Positions 12,306 through 23,057 of a stretch of 64,000 nucleotides of DNA are shown here, one piece after another (the stretch's first letter is position 1; each line of letters starts with the position of its first letter). The DNA is from Isoetes taiwanensis (taxonomy: Eukaryota > Streptophyta > Lycopodiopsida > Isoetales > Isoetaceae), in NCBI GenBank assembly GCA_021234155.1, contig JAJEKV010000030.1, positions 13,898,079-13,962,078 of the forward strand. The letters run 5' to 3'. The position numbers and the translations under genes are program-made. Below the pieces are notes generated by a model. The model did no database searches. It worked only from the letters and a program-made list of their open reading frames with translations, and was not told the DNA's origin.

Positions 12306-12611
12306 TCACCAACTGCCCGGAGGTGGCATCCTAAGCTGCACATAGAGATCGTTCCCTCTGGCACAGATTTTCATCTCCAAAAGCCGCTCATCTGCAGGAG
12401 TCACCCGATCAACCCACTGCTGAACTTTTTCAGTGATATGAGCTCCGTGATCTTGCATGTGCACCACTTCCATGCACAAAAATTTCGCCACAACTTTCAG
12501 CTTCGTGCCCTTGGGCTCTTCCGCGGCCTCGGGCGCGGCCTCTTCCTTGGGTGGAGCAGAGCCCACGGATTCTTCAGTGGGCAGCTGGACGGTGGTCTTA
12601 ATCCGCGCCAT
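12306..12611 (-). CDS. Unrecognised 101-aa protein carried by the DNA transposon
   Basis: The frame runs from ATG at 12611 to TGA at 12304-12306 with no interruption. Residues 1-35 are rich in A, E, P and K (disordered type). Residues 36-101 look folded, with VVAKFLCMEVVHMQDHG, a helix containing EKVQQWVDRV, and a strand-like NDLYVQLRM near the end. I do not recognise the family. The roughly 110 bp upstream on the minus strand is a CT-rich leader like a plant 5' UTR. The gene lies wholly inside the transposon and converges with the transposase gene. It may be a second transposon gene or a captured host gene. The clean frame contrasts with the damaged transposase. Confidence 0.65.
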   Translation of the reverse strand: MARIKTTVQLPTEESVGSAPPKEEAAPEAAEEPKGTKLKVVAKFLCMEVVHMQDHGAHITEKVQQWVDRVTPADERLLEMKICARGNDLYVQLRMPPPGSW

Positions 12612-13157
12612 TGTCGGATGTGGGAGAGGAATAGGCGGAGAAGGAAGATCGGGAGAAGGAGTATCGGATCGGGAGAAGGAGAGGAATAGGCGTTGGAGGG
12701 AATGAGAAGAGCTGAAGAGCTCGGATCGGGTTATGCCATTGGCGGCAGCTGCATGGCAAAATTCACCATAATGACGTCCTTAAAAGACGTGCCCAAAAAT
12801 AAAATCCGTAACAATAATTAATTTAAAGTCATTATTCAATAATCAATAATGAATTTCGTTATGATGTCATCCTAAAATCAATTTAATTAAAATATATAAA
12901 ATATATACTTTCCTATGTATTCCAGGCGTATTTCTTTTTCTTATTTTTTGGAGTGACCATTGAACTAAAATGGCGCCAGAAAGAACCCTAAATACTGACT
13001 GGATGTAACATTTGCAGACTGGATGCAAATATACGGTAGAGGGTAGGATACATGAATGAATAGTGGATGTAAAAATAAGGTTAAGGGTAGGGCAAGAAGT
13101 GCTTAGACTGGGTGTAAAAGTATGGAATCGGGTATGATTCTTCGACAGTATGGGACC

Positions 13158-13207
13158 GTATGCATAGGGGTTTCTATGGAGGGTCAGCTGTATACATAGG
13201 GGTTTCT
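13158..13207. repeat. Subterminal direct repeat, 18 bp x 2
   Basis: GTATGCATAGGGGTTTCT (13158-13175) recurs as GTATACATAGGGGTTTCT (13190-13207), 17 of 18 identical, 32 bp apart. The pair lies within 110 bp of the right end of the DNA transposon. Confidence 0.85.
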
Positions 13208-13250
13208 CCTGACTTGATGCACGCACATGCCATATGCCCCTTATATAGAG

Positions 13251-13264
13251 GCGAACCCCCTGGG
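13251..13264. repeat. Right terminal inverted repeat
   Basis: GCGAACCCCCTGGG is the right end. Its reverse complement matches the left terminus at 12 of 14 bases, and it is directly followed by the octamer GCTATTGG. Confidence 0.85.
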
Positions 13265-13272
13265 GCTATTGG
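13265..13272. repeat. Right 8-bp target-site duplication GCTATTGG
   Basis: Identical to 6372-6379. The gypsy RNase H reading resumes here as AIGDVLSQAYDEHMDKPIRY. Confidence 0.93.
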
Positions 13273-15023
13273 TGATGTTCTCTCTCAAGCTTATGATGAG
13301 CACATGGATAAACCCATCCGCTATGCCAGCCGGAAACTCAATCCTGCGGAGCGCAATTATTTTGCCACGGAGCGGGAAGCACTGGGCTTAGTTTTCTGTG
13401 TCCAACGCTTCCGTCATTATTTGTTGGGAAGCCAGATCAAGTTCTTTGTCAATCATCAAGCTCTTCTCTATTTGATCAACAAAGCCACGCCCACGGGTCG
13501 CATTGCTCATTGGGTCCTGCTTCTGCCAGAGTTCACTCCCTTCAAAATCATTCACAAAGCAGGAAAATCTCATGTTGTGCCCGATTATCTCTCACGCATT
13601 CACACAGATGATCCGTCCATGGGTGTTTCTGAGACGCCAACTCTTCTTGGTCACAGTCACGCCACATTGGTTTCATGACTATCAGCAGTATCTCCTCTCT
13701 GGAGCCCTTCCGTCTGAGGATCCCACGATCCCTCCAGAAAAGCTTCACTCACGCCGTCGTCAGTTACTCCGTGAGGTCTGTGACTATACACATGGTTATG
13801 GGCCATCTCTAAAAACGAGGCAAAGACATGGTTTTGCGTCGATGTGTTCTCCCTCGTGAAGTGCCAGAAATCGTTCGACAAGCCCATGAAGGACTGGATG
13901 GTGGCCATTTCAGTGGTGACACCACGACCCGCAAAATTCTTCTTGCAGGCTACTTTTGGCCCACGCTCTTCAAGGATGCCCACGCCACACGCCCGCGACG
14001 CGGCGATATGTCCGCCAATGGGGGTCGCCCACGGCCCGCGGACGCCTACCTTTGACTCTAGTTGCCACCCTACTACCCTTCAGCAAGTGGGGTATGGACT
14101 TTGTGGGGACCATGGATCCTCCTGCGAGGCACACCCGTGCCCGTTATATTTTGGTTCTCACGGATTATGCCACGAAGTGGGCGGAGGCCTGCGCACTTCC
14201 TGATAACACTGTTGCCAGTACGGCCAAAGTCCTTTACCGCATATCATCACGCATTTTGATTGTCCCACGGAACTAGTCAGTGATGTGGAGTTCATTTTGT
14301 CAATCACACCATCAAGGAGTTGACGGATTATTTACATATCCATCACCGAAAAAGCACACCTTACTATCCTCAAGGGAATGGTTTGGCTGGAAGCACAAAT
14401 AAAACCCTCATTACTATTCTAAAGAAAATTTGTGATGCTTCTCGCACGGATTGGCAGGACAAACTACCTACAATTCTCTGGGCTTACAACACAAGCTTTA
14501 AAATTGCTACTGGCCACACTCCTTTCAAGCTGGTTTATGGCCAAGAGGCTCTCATGCCTTTTGAATATATTCTTCCAGCTCTCCGTTTTCAATTGGCCAC
14601 AGTGCATAATCCACCTGCAGCACTCCAAGAACGAGTTTATCAACTAGAACAGTTAGATGAACTTCGCAGAGATGCTTATCTTCGTGTCCTTACTGGGCAA
14701 CAATTGAGAAAATCTTGGCATGACAAATATCTCAAAGCAAAGACCTTTAAAGAGGGAGATTAAAGTTTCGATGGCTTGGTCCTTATCAAATTCTCGGGCA
14801 AGAAATATCCTACTGCCGGTCAAGGCAAATTAAAGTTTCGATGGCTTGGTCCTTATCAAATTCTTCAAGTTGTGCAACCAAGTGTTTTCAAACTCGCTGA
14901 ATTAGATGGCACACCATTACCTACTCTAGTTAATGGCTTTCGCCTTAAATTTTTTCACACAGATGCATCAACAGCTCATTTAGACCACCAAGATGCTCAT
15001 TCAGATTCTGAACACAGTGAGTA
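13273..15023 (+). pseudogene. Gypsy RNase H and integrase (A1)
   Basis: RNase H continues as PIRYASRKLNPAERNYFATE and then a 'FVNHQALLYL' segment, where gypsy proteins usually have TDHK. The integrase zinc domain follows (HEGLDGGHFSGDTTTRKI, with its CxxC lost). The catalytic core gives VLTDYATKWAEACALPD (first D) and ELVSDV (second D). The segment HHRKSTPYYPQGNGLAG then has G where the catalytic E is expected. The C-terminal part RWLGPYQILQVVQPSVFKLAE is the usual gypsy integrase tail. Frameshifts occur near 13676, 14040 and 14275, and a duplication at 14761 adds a stop. It is non-functional. Confidence 0.9.
14761..14864. repeat. 34-bp duplication inside integrase
   Basis: TAAAGTTTCGATGGCTTGGT plus the next 14 bases occurs at 14761 and again at 14831, 70 bp apart. 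The first copy replaces the LLYDSRYKNFPGK coding found in A2 and brings in a TAA stop directly after KEGD. Confidence 0.9.
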
Positions 15024-15132
15024 GAAGGCTATTTATATTATATATCGCGAGAAACACAAAATTTGGGCATTGCCCATATATTTTCGCTATGGGCTGCGCC
15101 CTATATACAAAATCCTACATTAACAGGGACCC

Positions 15133-15393
15133 CTACTCTGGGTTCAGAGCAGATGTCACACGGAGGATGTGGTAGAGGCACTGCTCATGGTCCCAGCGCA
15201 GGTGAATCACAACCTCCATGGGTTTGGTCAGAGGATCAGGGTGTTCAGCCATTCCAGCACACCATCTGTCCATGGGTATGCCGCGGTTCTGCAGCTTCCA
15301 GAGGTCCAGAACGTTCATCTTTGCAGTAATCCACTCGTTACAGTTCCGAGGCATGGTGCACTCGCTATCCATCATCGCCAATGGTCCAATCAA
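15133..15393 (-). CDS. Antisense ORF of family A (copy A1), 82-86 aa
   Basis: This frame is antisense to the retroelement, between the end of integrase and the sense 3' ORF. It reads SECTMPRNCN, then WITAKMNVLDLWKLQN, GMAEHPDPL, MEVVIHLRWD and EQCLYHILRVTSA, ending in TAG. A2 holds the same ORF open at 41475-41714 (+). Reading codons side by side I count about 16 silent against about 13-15 amino-acid-changing codon differences. That is far fewer replacements than random drift would give. The shared start is ATG-(GAT/AAG)-AGC-GAG-TGC. No family is recognised. Extra ORFs in either orientation between pol and the 3' LTR are known in some plant Ty3/gypsy lineages, notably Tat-type elements. A1 lacks the promoter-like block found next to the A2 copy. 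Confidence 0.6.
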   Translation of the reverse strand: MIGPLAMMDSECTMPRNCNEWITAKMNVLDLWKLQNRGIPMDRWCAGMAEHPDPLTKPMEVVIHLRWDHEQCLYHILRVTSALNPE

Positions 15394-15829
15394 TTTTTGG
15401 CTAACGTGTTTGCATGCAACGCACCTTCTAATTCAAGGTTCTGCTATCCAGCCGCAAATCTAGTCATGATACAATCTGCCACCCATTTTTATGAGGTTCG
15501 ACTCTCGAGTTGCCTGTATTAACTATTATTCCTTTATACTACGCCCATCTGCCATTATTACTCGTACCTTCACCAAGCTAACACATCCTACCATTCATCC
15601 TTGTTCATCTCTACCGTTCCTTTGCTCTTCTTTTACTGCTTGGGGACTTAGCCAAATTTTTGCCTCCCAATCGTCTCCTTCGGATCTGTCGCCATCTGAC
15701 ACCATCGATGGCTCAGCTACCACTCCTAAAACACCTTTCAACAGCCGCGCACCCTAGAACTTTTCACATCTCTTTCGTCCTCCGTCTTCCGCTTTCCGTC
15801 CCCCGCCTTCTTTCTCTTTGCTCATCGCC

Positions 15830-18750
15830 ATGGCTGCTTCTCCTAAATTCGCTACTCTTCAAGTTACTGTCCCCAGAGATCCGACTCTTTTTGGATCGGT
15901 GGTTTTCTCCACTCCTACTCTCCGGGAACGCACAGGGTTATTTGAGTTCTCCCGACAAAAACTCCCTGCTCCAAATCCGCTCCAACTCCGGCAGTTTTGT
16001 CGCTCATCTGGTCAAAACTAATGAAGGCTATCTGACAGAGGTTGATCAGACTCGTATCCTCCTCACTCCAGCTCTTCTAGTTCAGGTATTTCAGTTGCCT
16101 ATCCGCACCCTTTCTTTAAATTGGGCTGCTTTGCAGGATCAAGATGTCACCAAGTATGACCAAACTCCTTATGCGGCCACCACTCATAAGCTTATAAATA
16201 TTGCCATGGCGCAAGTTCTATGGGTATTCCATCAAGAACACCCACATCAACAAATAGTTCTTTCATGTTGCTATCATGGCCATCCACTCTCAGCATCCTA
16301 TTGATTGGCATCAGATTTTGTTCCACCGTTTGTGTCATGAAGTTGATCGCATCGATCACTCCCCCGCCTCTGGTTTAGAATCCGCCATGGGTGCCCACAT
16401 GCAAGTCATCATTAACCATTGTCTCCCAGCTCCCAGTCAAGTTTCTCCTACTCATCTGGATACTACCTCTCAAGCCTCCACTCATCAGCCATCAAACATC
16501 ATCTCTGCTGTCAAAGACCTTCAAAAAGAAACTTCCCGTCCACACCCGTCTTCTTCCTCCCATCGTGTGCCACATCGCGAACCCGTCATCAATGTTCCCT
16601 CATCTCAGTCCACAGAGCTTGAAAATTCCCACTCTCAGCAAGTCTCTCAACGTACCCCATCTGCCCGACCACACCAATCGTTGCAAGTTCAACCCCTGCA
16701 AGCTCCTCCGTCCCGGCGTGCCCTCTATCAGTATGAGCAGGTTGTCCAAGAATGTATGCTCAAACTTCAAGAATCTCAAGAGCACTTTATGAATGGGATC
16801 CAGCATTACATGGATTCCATAGATGTTGTTCACCGTGATCTACAGGCTGCCACCATACAAGTGCAATCCTTAGAAGACAGCTTTCAAAATAAGCATGATG
16901 CTATGTCACAGACCCGTGAGACCCTTCAAGCCGAACAGGAAAAGACCACCACGCTCGCAGATCAACAAGCTCAGTTACAGACCATAATTCAAGAACTTCT
17001 GGCTCAACTCAAAGATAAGGATAAGCTTCTTACTGATCTCCAAACCTTGTATACAGATCTATCCATAGATTATAACAGTCAGCTACAGCAGGTTGCCCTC
17101 AGAGATGATCGTATATCTCTTCTCGAAGGTCAAGTATCAGCACTTCAGACACAGGTCACGCCTCTACAGGCTCAGGTTGCAGAAGCTCAAAAGCGGAAGC
17201 TCATTGATGACACAGAGATTGCAAGTCTTTATCTCCAGCTCTACTCAAGGTCCTTCCTCTTCACAAGTCACCCACTCACACCGAAAAATTCGTGAGCAGT
17301 CCCGTCTCCTTGCTGAGAAAGATAACAAAATCCATGACTTGGAAGATCAGGTCCATCAAGCTATCCAGTCTGCAGAAGACGCTTAGAGTCAACATGAGAC
17401 ATACCTTCAGCTAGCTCTGACAATTCCATGGGTTTCTCAACTCCTTCAAGCTGTTTGGACTATGTGGTCTCCCGCCATCATCTTTTCCTTCTCAAATGGT
17501 ATTCAGCAAACGGTAAGATTCATGAGCCCCTCAGCAGCCCTGATCTCCTTAATATATGGCCTGATCTCTCCATTGAAGATAAAGGACTTTTTGTGCTCTC
17601 TTTGGTCTATGGTCTTCTCACCTGTGATGATCCAGAATTTTTCATCTTCCGTCTAGTTCAGCCGATGGCTTACGTCCTTCATGATTTCTACCTGGCTGAT
17701 ACCATGGACAAATTTGATAATGGGCCCAATCATGTATTCAGTGGCAATGAACTTGCTCAATGGCTGTTATTGCCTGAGAACAAATACTTGCAGGATCTGA
17801 TACAAGCCACTGCCAGGAATATATGCCCGAGCTTACTCATCACCTTCCTCTCTGGATTGCTGAGACTCTGCAACAAGTGCGCAAGAACTTATCAGAAGAT
17901 ATGGGCATTCAATTTGCCGAGATTTATTTACAGCATCTTGGCGGATATAACACTCTTCGTGTTTATCTGGACAGCCATACCATCCCCACGGAATGGGTCT
18001 CTCCTCCTGTACACACCATGCTCCCCTGCTCCGACTAGGAATAATGGTGTCAAATCTTAGATGCTGATCTTCAGGAATTCTACGAGCAGGCTCAGAAATC
18101 CACGATGCAGCCTCAACCCGATATTCATCCGTTTGCCTCTCTGGGAGCGCCCCCACGCCGTCGATATCTCACCTCGGACTGGCGTCTCCCGTTTTGGACC
18201 AAGGTGCTGGAATGTCATGCAGATTGGACTCCTGCTCACCAATCTCAGGTGGGATCCCCGTTTTGTTCGTCGCTCGGTCTGGCAAGAAGGTGATACCTTG
18301 GAGCGCACTCGTAATTGGATTTATATCCCCAATGAAAGAGGCTGGCAGACGCCTACTCACGCTGTCTGGGGTGTCATCTGGAGCATGCTGCCACCTCCTC
18401 AGATCCTTCAGTTCACCGCCAAGCCAGTTTTTGTGCTGCATGCCTTCTGTGTTCTCTAGCACGTAAGCGCCCCATTAATTATTGTAATCCAAATGCAAGT
18501 GCTAGTGCTTTTGGACTTCAGACCTATCTTCTGATGGAAATGCCAATATGTTCCTGCGGAGGCTCACCGTGCTCTTGAAGACATGGTGCAGTCTGGTTTC
18601 CTCATTGACATAACTCAGGCCATTGGTCTCAATGCTCCTGAGGCTCTCAAGGAACGGCAAGAACTCATCACGCATAGCCGTCAAGATGATTTTTTAGTTG
18701 CTGGTTTCCCGCCTCCTGAATCTGTTCCACCTTTTCTCTCCATTGAGTGT
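15830..18750 (+). pseudogene. Long sense 3' ORF of family A, between pol and LTR (A1)
   Basis: The likely start is ATG 15830 (MAASPKFATLQVTVPRDPTL). The first 130 residues form a compact domain with FEFSRQKLPAPNPLQLRQF, then a one-T frameshift at about 15995, then ILLTPALLVQVFQLP and LNWAALQDQDVT. This is somewhat like the plant 'putative transposon protein' domains found in retroelement ORFs. A Ser/Pro/His-rich linker follows. At about 16800-17250 there is a long heptad-type coiled coil rich in Q, E and L. Further blocks (DPEFFIFRLVQPMAYVL, LPLWIAETLQQVRKNL, YLTSDWRLPFWTKVL, ECHLVGGS) continue to the polypurine tract in shifting frames. The undamaged product would be roughly 950 residues. 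I cannot name a function. A2 contains the same N-terminal part and coiled coil. Confidence 0.7.
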
Positions 18751-18752
18751 CA

Positions 18753-18767
18753 TTTGGTGGGGGGGAG
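18753..18767 (+). other. Polypurine tract of A1
   Basis: TTTGGTGGGGGGGAG directly precedes the LTR start TGTTAGTC. This is the expected second-strand priming site at the 3' end of an LTR element. Confidence 0.85.
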
Positions 18768-19233
18768 TGTTAGTCATGTACGTCCAGGTACAGGACTATT
18801 CATGAAGACCACAGATCAGGGCAGGAATAAGGGACCAGGTCAACCATCTGGAAGTAGACCCCCGACAAAGACCACGCTGAAGACCATGCCAGGATCCAAA
18901 AAGAGACAGAGAACAGATAAATGATGGCCCTGTAAAAGTAAAGTCCACAATCAGCGTGATTCCACATAAGAAGGCACTGCCAGATTTCTGGAAAATCTGG
19001 CTTTGATCCAGGAGTTGGTAGCGAGATATGCCAAACACCTATTTTGGGCCCAAGGCCGTTGTACTATATATATGAGTAGAGATAGAACTCAGATTTTTAG
19101 ATGAGCTTTAGTCCTTGTCTCCAGTTTTTCTCTCACTTTTGCAAAATTCCACATGACACTCAGCCAGCTGTTTGATCCAAGGGTCCTCACAGAGGGCTGT
19201 CTTACAAAGGATCCCGAACCCAGACCCTAAACA
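18768..19233 (+). repeat. 3' LTR of A1
   Basis: It starts TGTTAGTCATG right after the polypurine tract. It shares the segment TACAGGACTATTCATG near its start and GGGTCCTCACAGAGGGCTGT near its end with the 5' LTR at 61955. A TATATATATGAGTAGAG segment and an 'AGATGAGCTTTAGTC' segment correspond to the promoter and R-like part of the other LTR. The right limit (TAAACA at 19233) is set by where that similarity ends, so it is approximate. Confidence 0.75.
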
Positions 19234-21404
19234 TCCAGACATGGTCACCATGTTAGTCAACTTTCTCCTATGCATTAATAATCCTTCAAATAAGAATTTT
19301 TCTATATCGCAATTCAAGACACAATTCAAAAAACTCTATGCTCATGAGATTGCTATGGTCATAAGCATATTATCTTCTAGATAACATCCAATACCTCGAC
19401 TCATGAACTTCTGTTCATAAGTTCTCCACCCATGGCCACATAATCGCACCTAGCTACACTTAGCTTGAGATTACTTAGGTAACCTTTTGACCTTGGCAAA
19501 GCCAAGAGTCCTTCAAGCTCACTCATAAACATCAGCTTTATTAGCAATCCTTATTTCAAGTCTCAACCCTTGAAGTGTTATTGCCAACAACAGCTTTTGA
19601 CCATGCCAATAGCTTTCAATTGAGCTTTAATCCATTCAATTCTTGACCCTAAGTCACTCTTAGGTTGAATTCCAATCTTTCATTACGCGCTCATTACCAA
19701 TGTCATAAAACCTTTCCTCCCCCGGAGAAATTGAGCCATTCAAGCAAACCCTTGCTTAGAAAGGACACGTAATCGAGTATTTATATAACAATCTATAAGT
19801 CGGGATTTGTAGAAGTGCATACTAGATCTTTGAATGTGCATATCATATCTCCAAATGCAATTGGGTAACCATTCTTCGGAAAGAAGTGGACAACATGCAT
19901 CTAACTGAATTTTCATAATGAACTCTAATTGTCTAAACTGAATTCATTGTACCAGAATCCAATTATGGACACATCACTATGGTTTATAGCAATATTAGCA
20001 TGTTGGTCATAATTATTCAACATTGCTTGAAACTTTCGAACCAAAATATCTTGGTTCAACCATTGCTTAAAAAAAACCCACATAATATTACACAATACCT
20101 TGCAAATCCTTGCACAATAGATATTGGAATTAATGGTTTATAATATATCAATCCCAATGGCCTAGTCACATTATAAGTCCATTTTGTTCAAGTTTAAGCC
20201 CAGCCTAAATCAACGATGGACTAATAACATGTACCTCTTCAATTTCCAAAGCATATTAACATACTATCTCATATGTTCTTTTCGGGAAGAACCACGAGTA
20301 GCTCCATGATAAGTTGATCTCTACGACCTATGTGGTTACCTAACTTATTCCAGAGTTATGGAACATAGTATTAACTTGTATATCAATAGAGCGCCCATAC
20401 ATCCTATTTACACGCTTTACCTAACTGAAAGTAACCCAAACGATGCTTTTCTTGATGCCACAATCTTTATTTGATTGCATCAAGTAATTAACCTAGGCTT
20501 AGACCGAGGTCTGGCCTAGTTCTCACACTAGTACACCTAGTGCAACACACAATAGAACCTTCCAATCTCGACTTCCAGAGTCGATTGATTGTTGTGCACA
20601 AAAAGGAAGGAACTATAGACAAATCAAATGTCTATCTTGTTCGATCCCCACATAAAGCAAAGCCCTCATGGGCCTACCATTTGAGCCCCAGACTCCCAAT
20701 GATGAAACTGTCGTTTGTCAACACTCTTGGGGTGTTGGAATTGTAGCCTCAGTCTAATCCCAGATTAAGGCTTCTACTGGTCAAGAACATCGGTCTTGCC
20801 AAAACTGCACACCTAGTATGTAGAAGTACAATACCAAGTATTGCGCGAAAAGCTTCCTAGGCCCTTTTAATATAATTAGCTCAACTAGTTTGGGTAATAT
20901 TCCAAGTTATCAACTTAGAAATATTAAGGGTACAAAAATCTATAAGCGCTTGGAGTACCCGGTACTGCCCTTGGCCTAAACAATTATCAGTTCAACTAGT
21001 AATTGGGTAATAGATCTAAGTGGTATGGCTTATATCGGCAGTCGTGATTGACCAGAGCCAAAAAAAGCCTTCAACGAAGCAAATTCCGCAGCCTGATCTC
21101 TAGTTGCAGCAAATCGATGGCTTCACCAAATCTTCCAAGATTTGGCCAGCATCTAATTCGGCCCTGAGGTACTTGCTCGTCAATTTATAGATCAAATGGA
21201 GCTTTCCCAAATATACCCAAATTCAGTCCCCTGCGGGCTTAAGGAACTGTTCCAGCAATTCTTAATACTTTGAGACTGACTTTAGGATTAAAGCTTGGTT
21301 CTAGGAGACCAAGCACAGCAATGTACAACCAAGTCTTAATCTTCTTAGTGCAAGAAGATCCACTTGGCTTCCCTCAACCACATACCATTCTTAGCAGTTC
21401 TCTG
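19234..21404. other. Unassigned spacer between A1 and A2
   Basis: About 2.2 kb with no credible coding frame. It contains small internal echoes such as AGTTCAACTAGTAATTGGGTAATA near 20990 and AGCTCAACTAGTTTGGGTAATA near 20878, which suggest old repeat DNA. I see no terminal repeats or RNA gene. Confidence 0.45.
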
Positions 21405-22251
21405 CTCAGATCGGCAAGAAGCTTGTCCTTATCTTTGAGTTGAGCAAGAAGTTCTTGAATTGTGCCCTGGAACTGAACTTCCTGATCTGCAAGCGTGGCG
21501 CTCTTTTCTTGTTCGGCCTGGAGAGCCGCACGGGTTTGTAACAAAGCAGCATGCTTACGTTGGAGTCTGTCTTCTAAGGTTTGCACTTGCGTGGTGACAG
21601 CCTGGAGGTCACGGTGTGGAATCCATGTAATGCTGGACTCCATTCATAAATTGCTCTTGAGATTCTTGAAGTTTGAGCATATATTCTGTGACCACTTGCA
21701 TATACTGATAGAGAGCACGTCGGGACGGAGAAGGAGGCAGTGGTTGGACTTGAAATGACAGTCGTGGAGATGGGGTGCTTTGAGACACTTGTTGGAAGTG
21801 GAAATTTTTAAGCTCCGTGGACTGAGAGGAGAGGACATTGATGACGCGTTCTTGATGTGGCACTTGAGGGTGAGAAGATGACGGTGGATCTGGATGGCGA
21901 CGGGAATTTTCTTCGTGAAGCTCTTCGATAGGAGGAATGGTATTGGACAGCTGATGACTGGAGGCTTGAGAGGCGGTATCCATATGGGTGGAAGAAACTT
22001 GACTGGGGGGCGGAAGGCAATGGTTGATGATGGCTTGCATATGGGCACCCATGGCAGATTCCAAACTAGAACTTGGGGAGTGAGGGATGCGATCAACTTC
22101 GTGAAGCAGACGGTGGAACAAGATCTGCGGCCAATCGATAGGATGCTGGGAGTGGATGACAACAATGGCAGCATGAAAGAACTGTTTGTTGATGTGGGTG
22201 TTCTTAATGGAGTACCCATAGAACTTGCGCCACAAAAACTTGACAAAGCCT
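21405..22251 (-). pseudogene. 3' ORF of A2, distal part (linker and coiled coil)
   Basis: On the minus strand the frame reads VIHSQHPIDWPQILFHRL, GAHMQAIINHC, a Ser/Pro/His linker, and a coiled coil (LQAEQEKSATLADQEVQFQ ... LLAQLKDKDKLLADL). It matches A1 16276-17040 closely. It is cut off on the left at about 21405 and on the right by element B. A frameshift separates linker and coiled coil near 21620. Confidence 0.85.
22247..22251. repeat. Left TSD of element B (AGCCT)
   Basis: AGCCT immediately precedes the LTR start TGTCGAGCC and is repeated exactly at 40561-40565 after the other LTR end GACGACA. Confidence 0.9.
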
Positions 22252-23057
22252 TGTCGAGCCCTAGCTCGCGACCCAAGAGAAGTGTAGCGCTGTGAAAGAG
22301 AACACCCAAGGGAACTAGAACGAAGAATCAAACTTTATTGCATATGGCTATGGTTAGAAAAATCCCAACCGTGGCTACATATTTATCCCTGCCACGTCAT
22401 CGCCACATCACTGCCACATCATCACACCCCTTCAATTGGGTATACCCTTGAATTTCGTATTTGCCACCTAGGTAGATCGCCCTCGTGGCACCTACTGCAT
22501 CATTACTGCATCACTGGATCGCCATGTCATCAAATATGCCAACTGGACATGCCACATCACCCTCTTTCTCACATCTCATTCTTCTTGAGAGGGATGGGTC
22601 GAGGTACCCTCCCCATATCTTTTCCTTGGCCCACAACCTGCCGGCCAGGATCTCTTGGCCACAGGGCTTTTGATTAGGGAATGAGCTTATAAGCTCTGAG
22701 TAAGTGGTGGTTGGGTGGGTTAGCATAACCAGACGTCTGTTAAATTCTTCCCACTCTCGCAGCTCCGTCTTTCTACTGGTGAGCAAAGCTTCCACCACAA
22801 ACCATCCTTCTCCGTGATTGCACATGCTGAGCTGGCCTTCATAGGTTACCTCCCCAAAGGGTGGTTTCTGTAACTTTCCCATGGTTGGAGAGTCTAACAA
22901 TTTGATTCAATTGGGTAGCCATGTTTCCTTCTCAATTCCCCGGTATCCCCTTTCTTCTGTATTTTCTTCTCCTCTATTTTATGTTCCTCGGCAGCTGTAA
23001 GATCGACCTTCAAGCTTCTCGAGATCAAATTCTACACGATGGTCGGGTTTTTTTCCG
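22252..23057 (-). repeat. 3' LTR of B, first part (interrupted by C)
   Basis: The sequence from TGTCGAGCCCTAGCTC through GCGCTGTGAAAGAGAACACC matches 39027 onward base for base over long runs. It stops at 23057 where C begins and continues at 35019. Confidence 0.92.

Larger units (their letters stand above)
6380..13264 (+). mobile_element. P-like DNA transposon, 6.9 kb, with 8-bp TSD
   Basis: The unit is bounded by identical 8-bp duplications and by imperfect 14-bp inverted ends (CCCGGGGGGTTCAC and CCCAGGGGGTTCGC, 12 of 14 matching). It interrupts a gypsy RNase H frame that continues on both sides. Inside are a multi-exon DDE-type transposase gene on the plus strand (6979-11558) and a small minus-strand gene (12306-12611), which converge. 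An 8-bp duplication is usual for the P, hAT and Merlin superfamilies. The transposase motifs resemble the P/THAP9 type more than hAT, but superfamily placement is inference. Confidence 0.88.
5695..19233 (+). mobile_element. Ty3/gypsy LTR retrotransposon, family A, copy A1 (5' truncated)
   Basis: Reading left to right this element has reverse transcriptase, RNase H, integrase, an antisense ORF, a long sense 3' ORF, a polypurine tract and one LTR. It lacks the 5' LTR, gag and protease. The RNase H reading is interrupted at 6380 by the DNA transposon and resumes at 13273 at the same codon region. A second copy (A2) lies inverted at 21405-42433, and the 5' LTR plus gag of a relative begins at 61955. 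In-frame stops and frameshifts show that A1 cannot encode its own mobility proteins. Confidence 0.88.
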
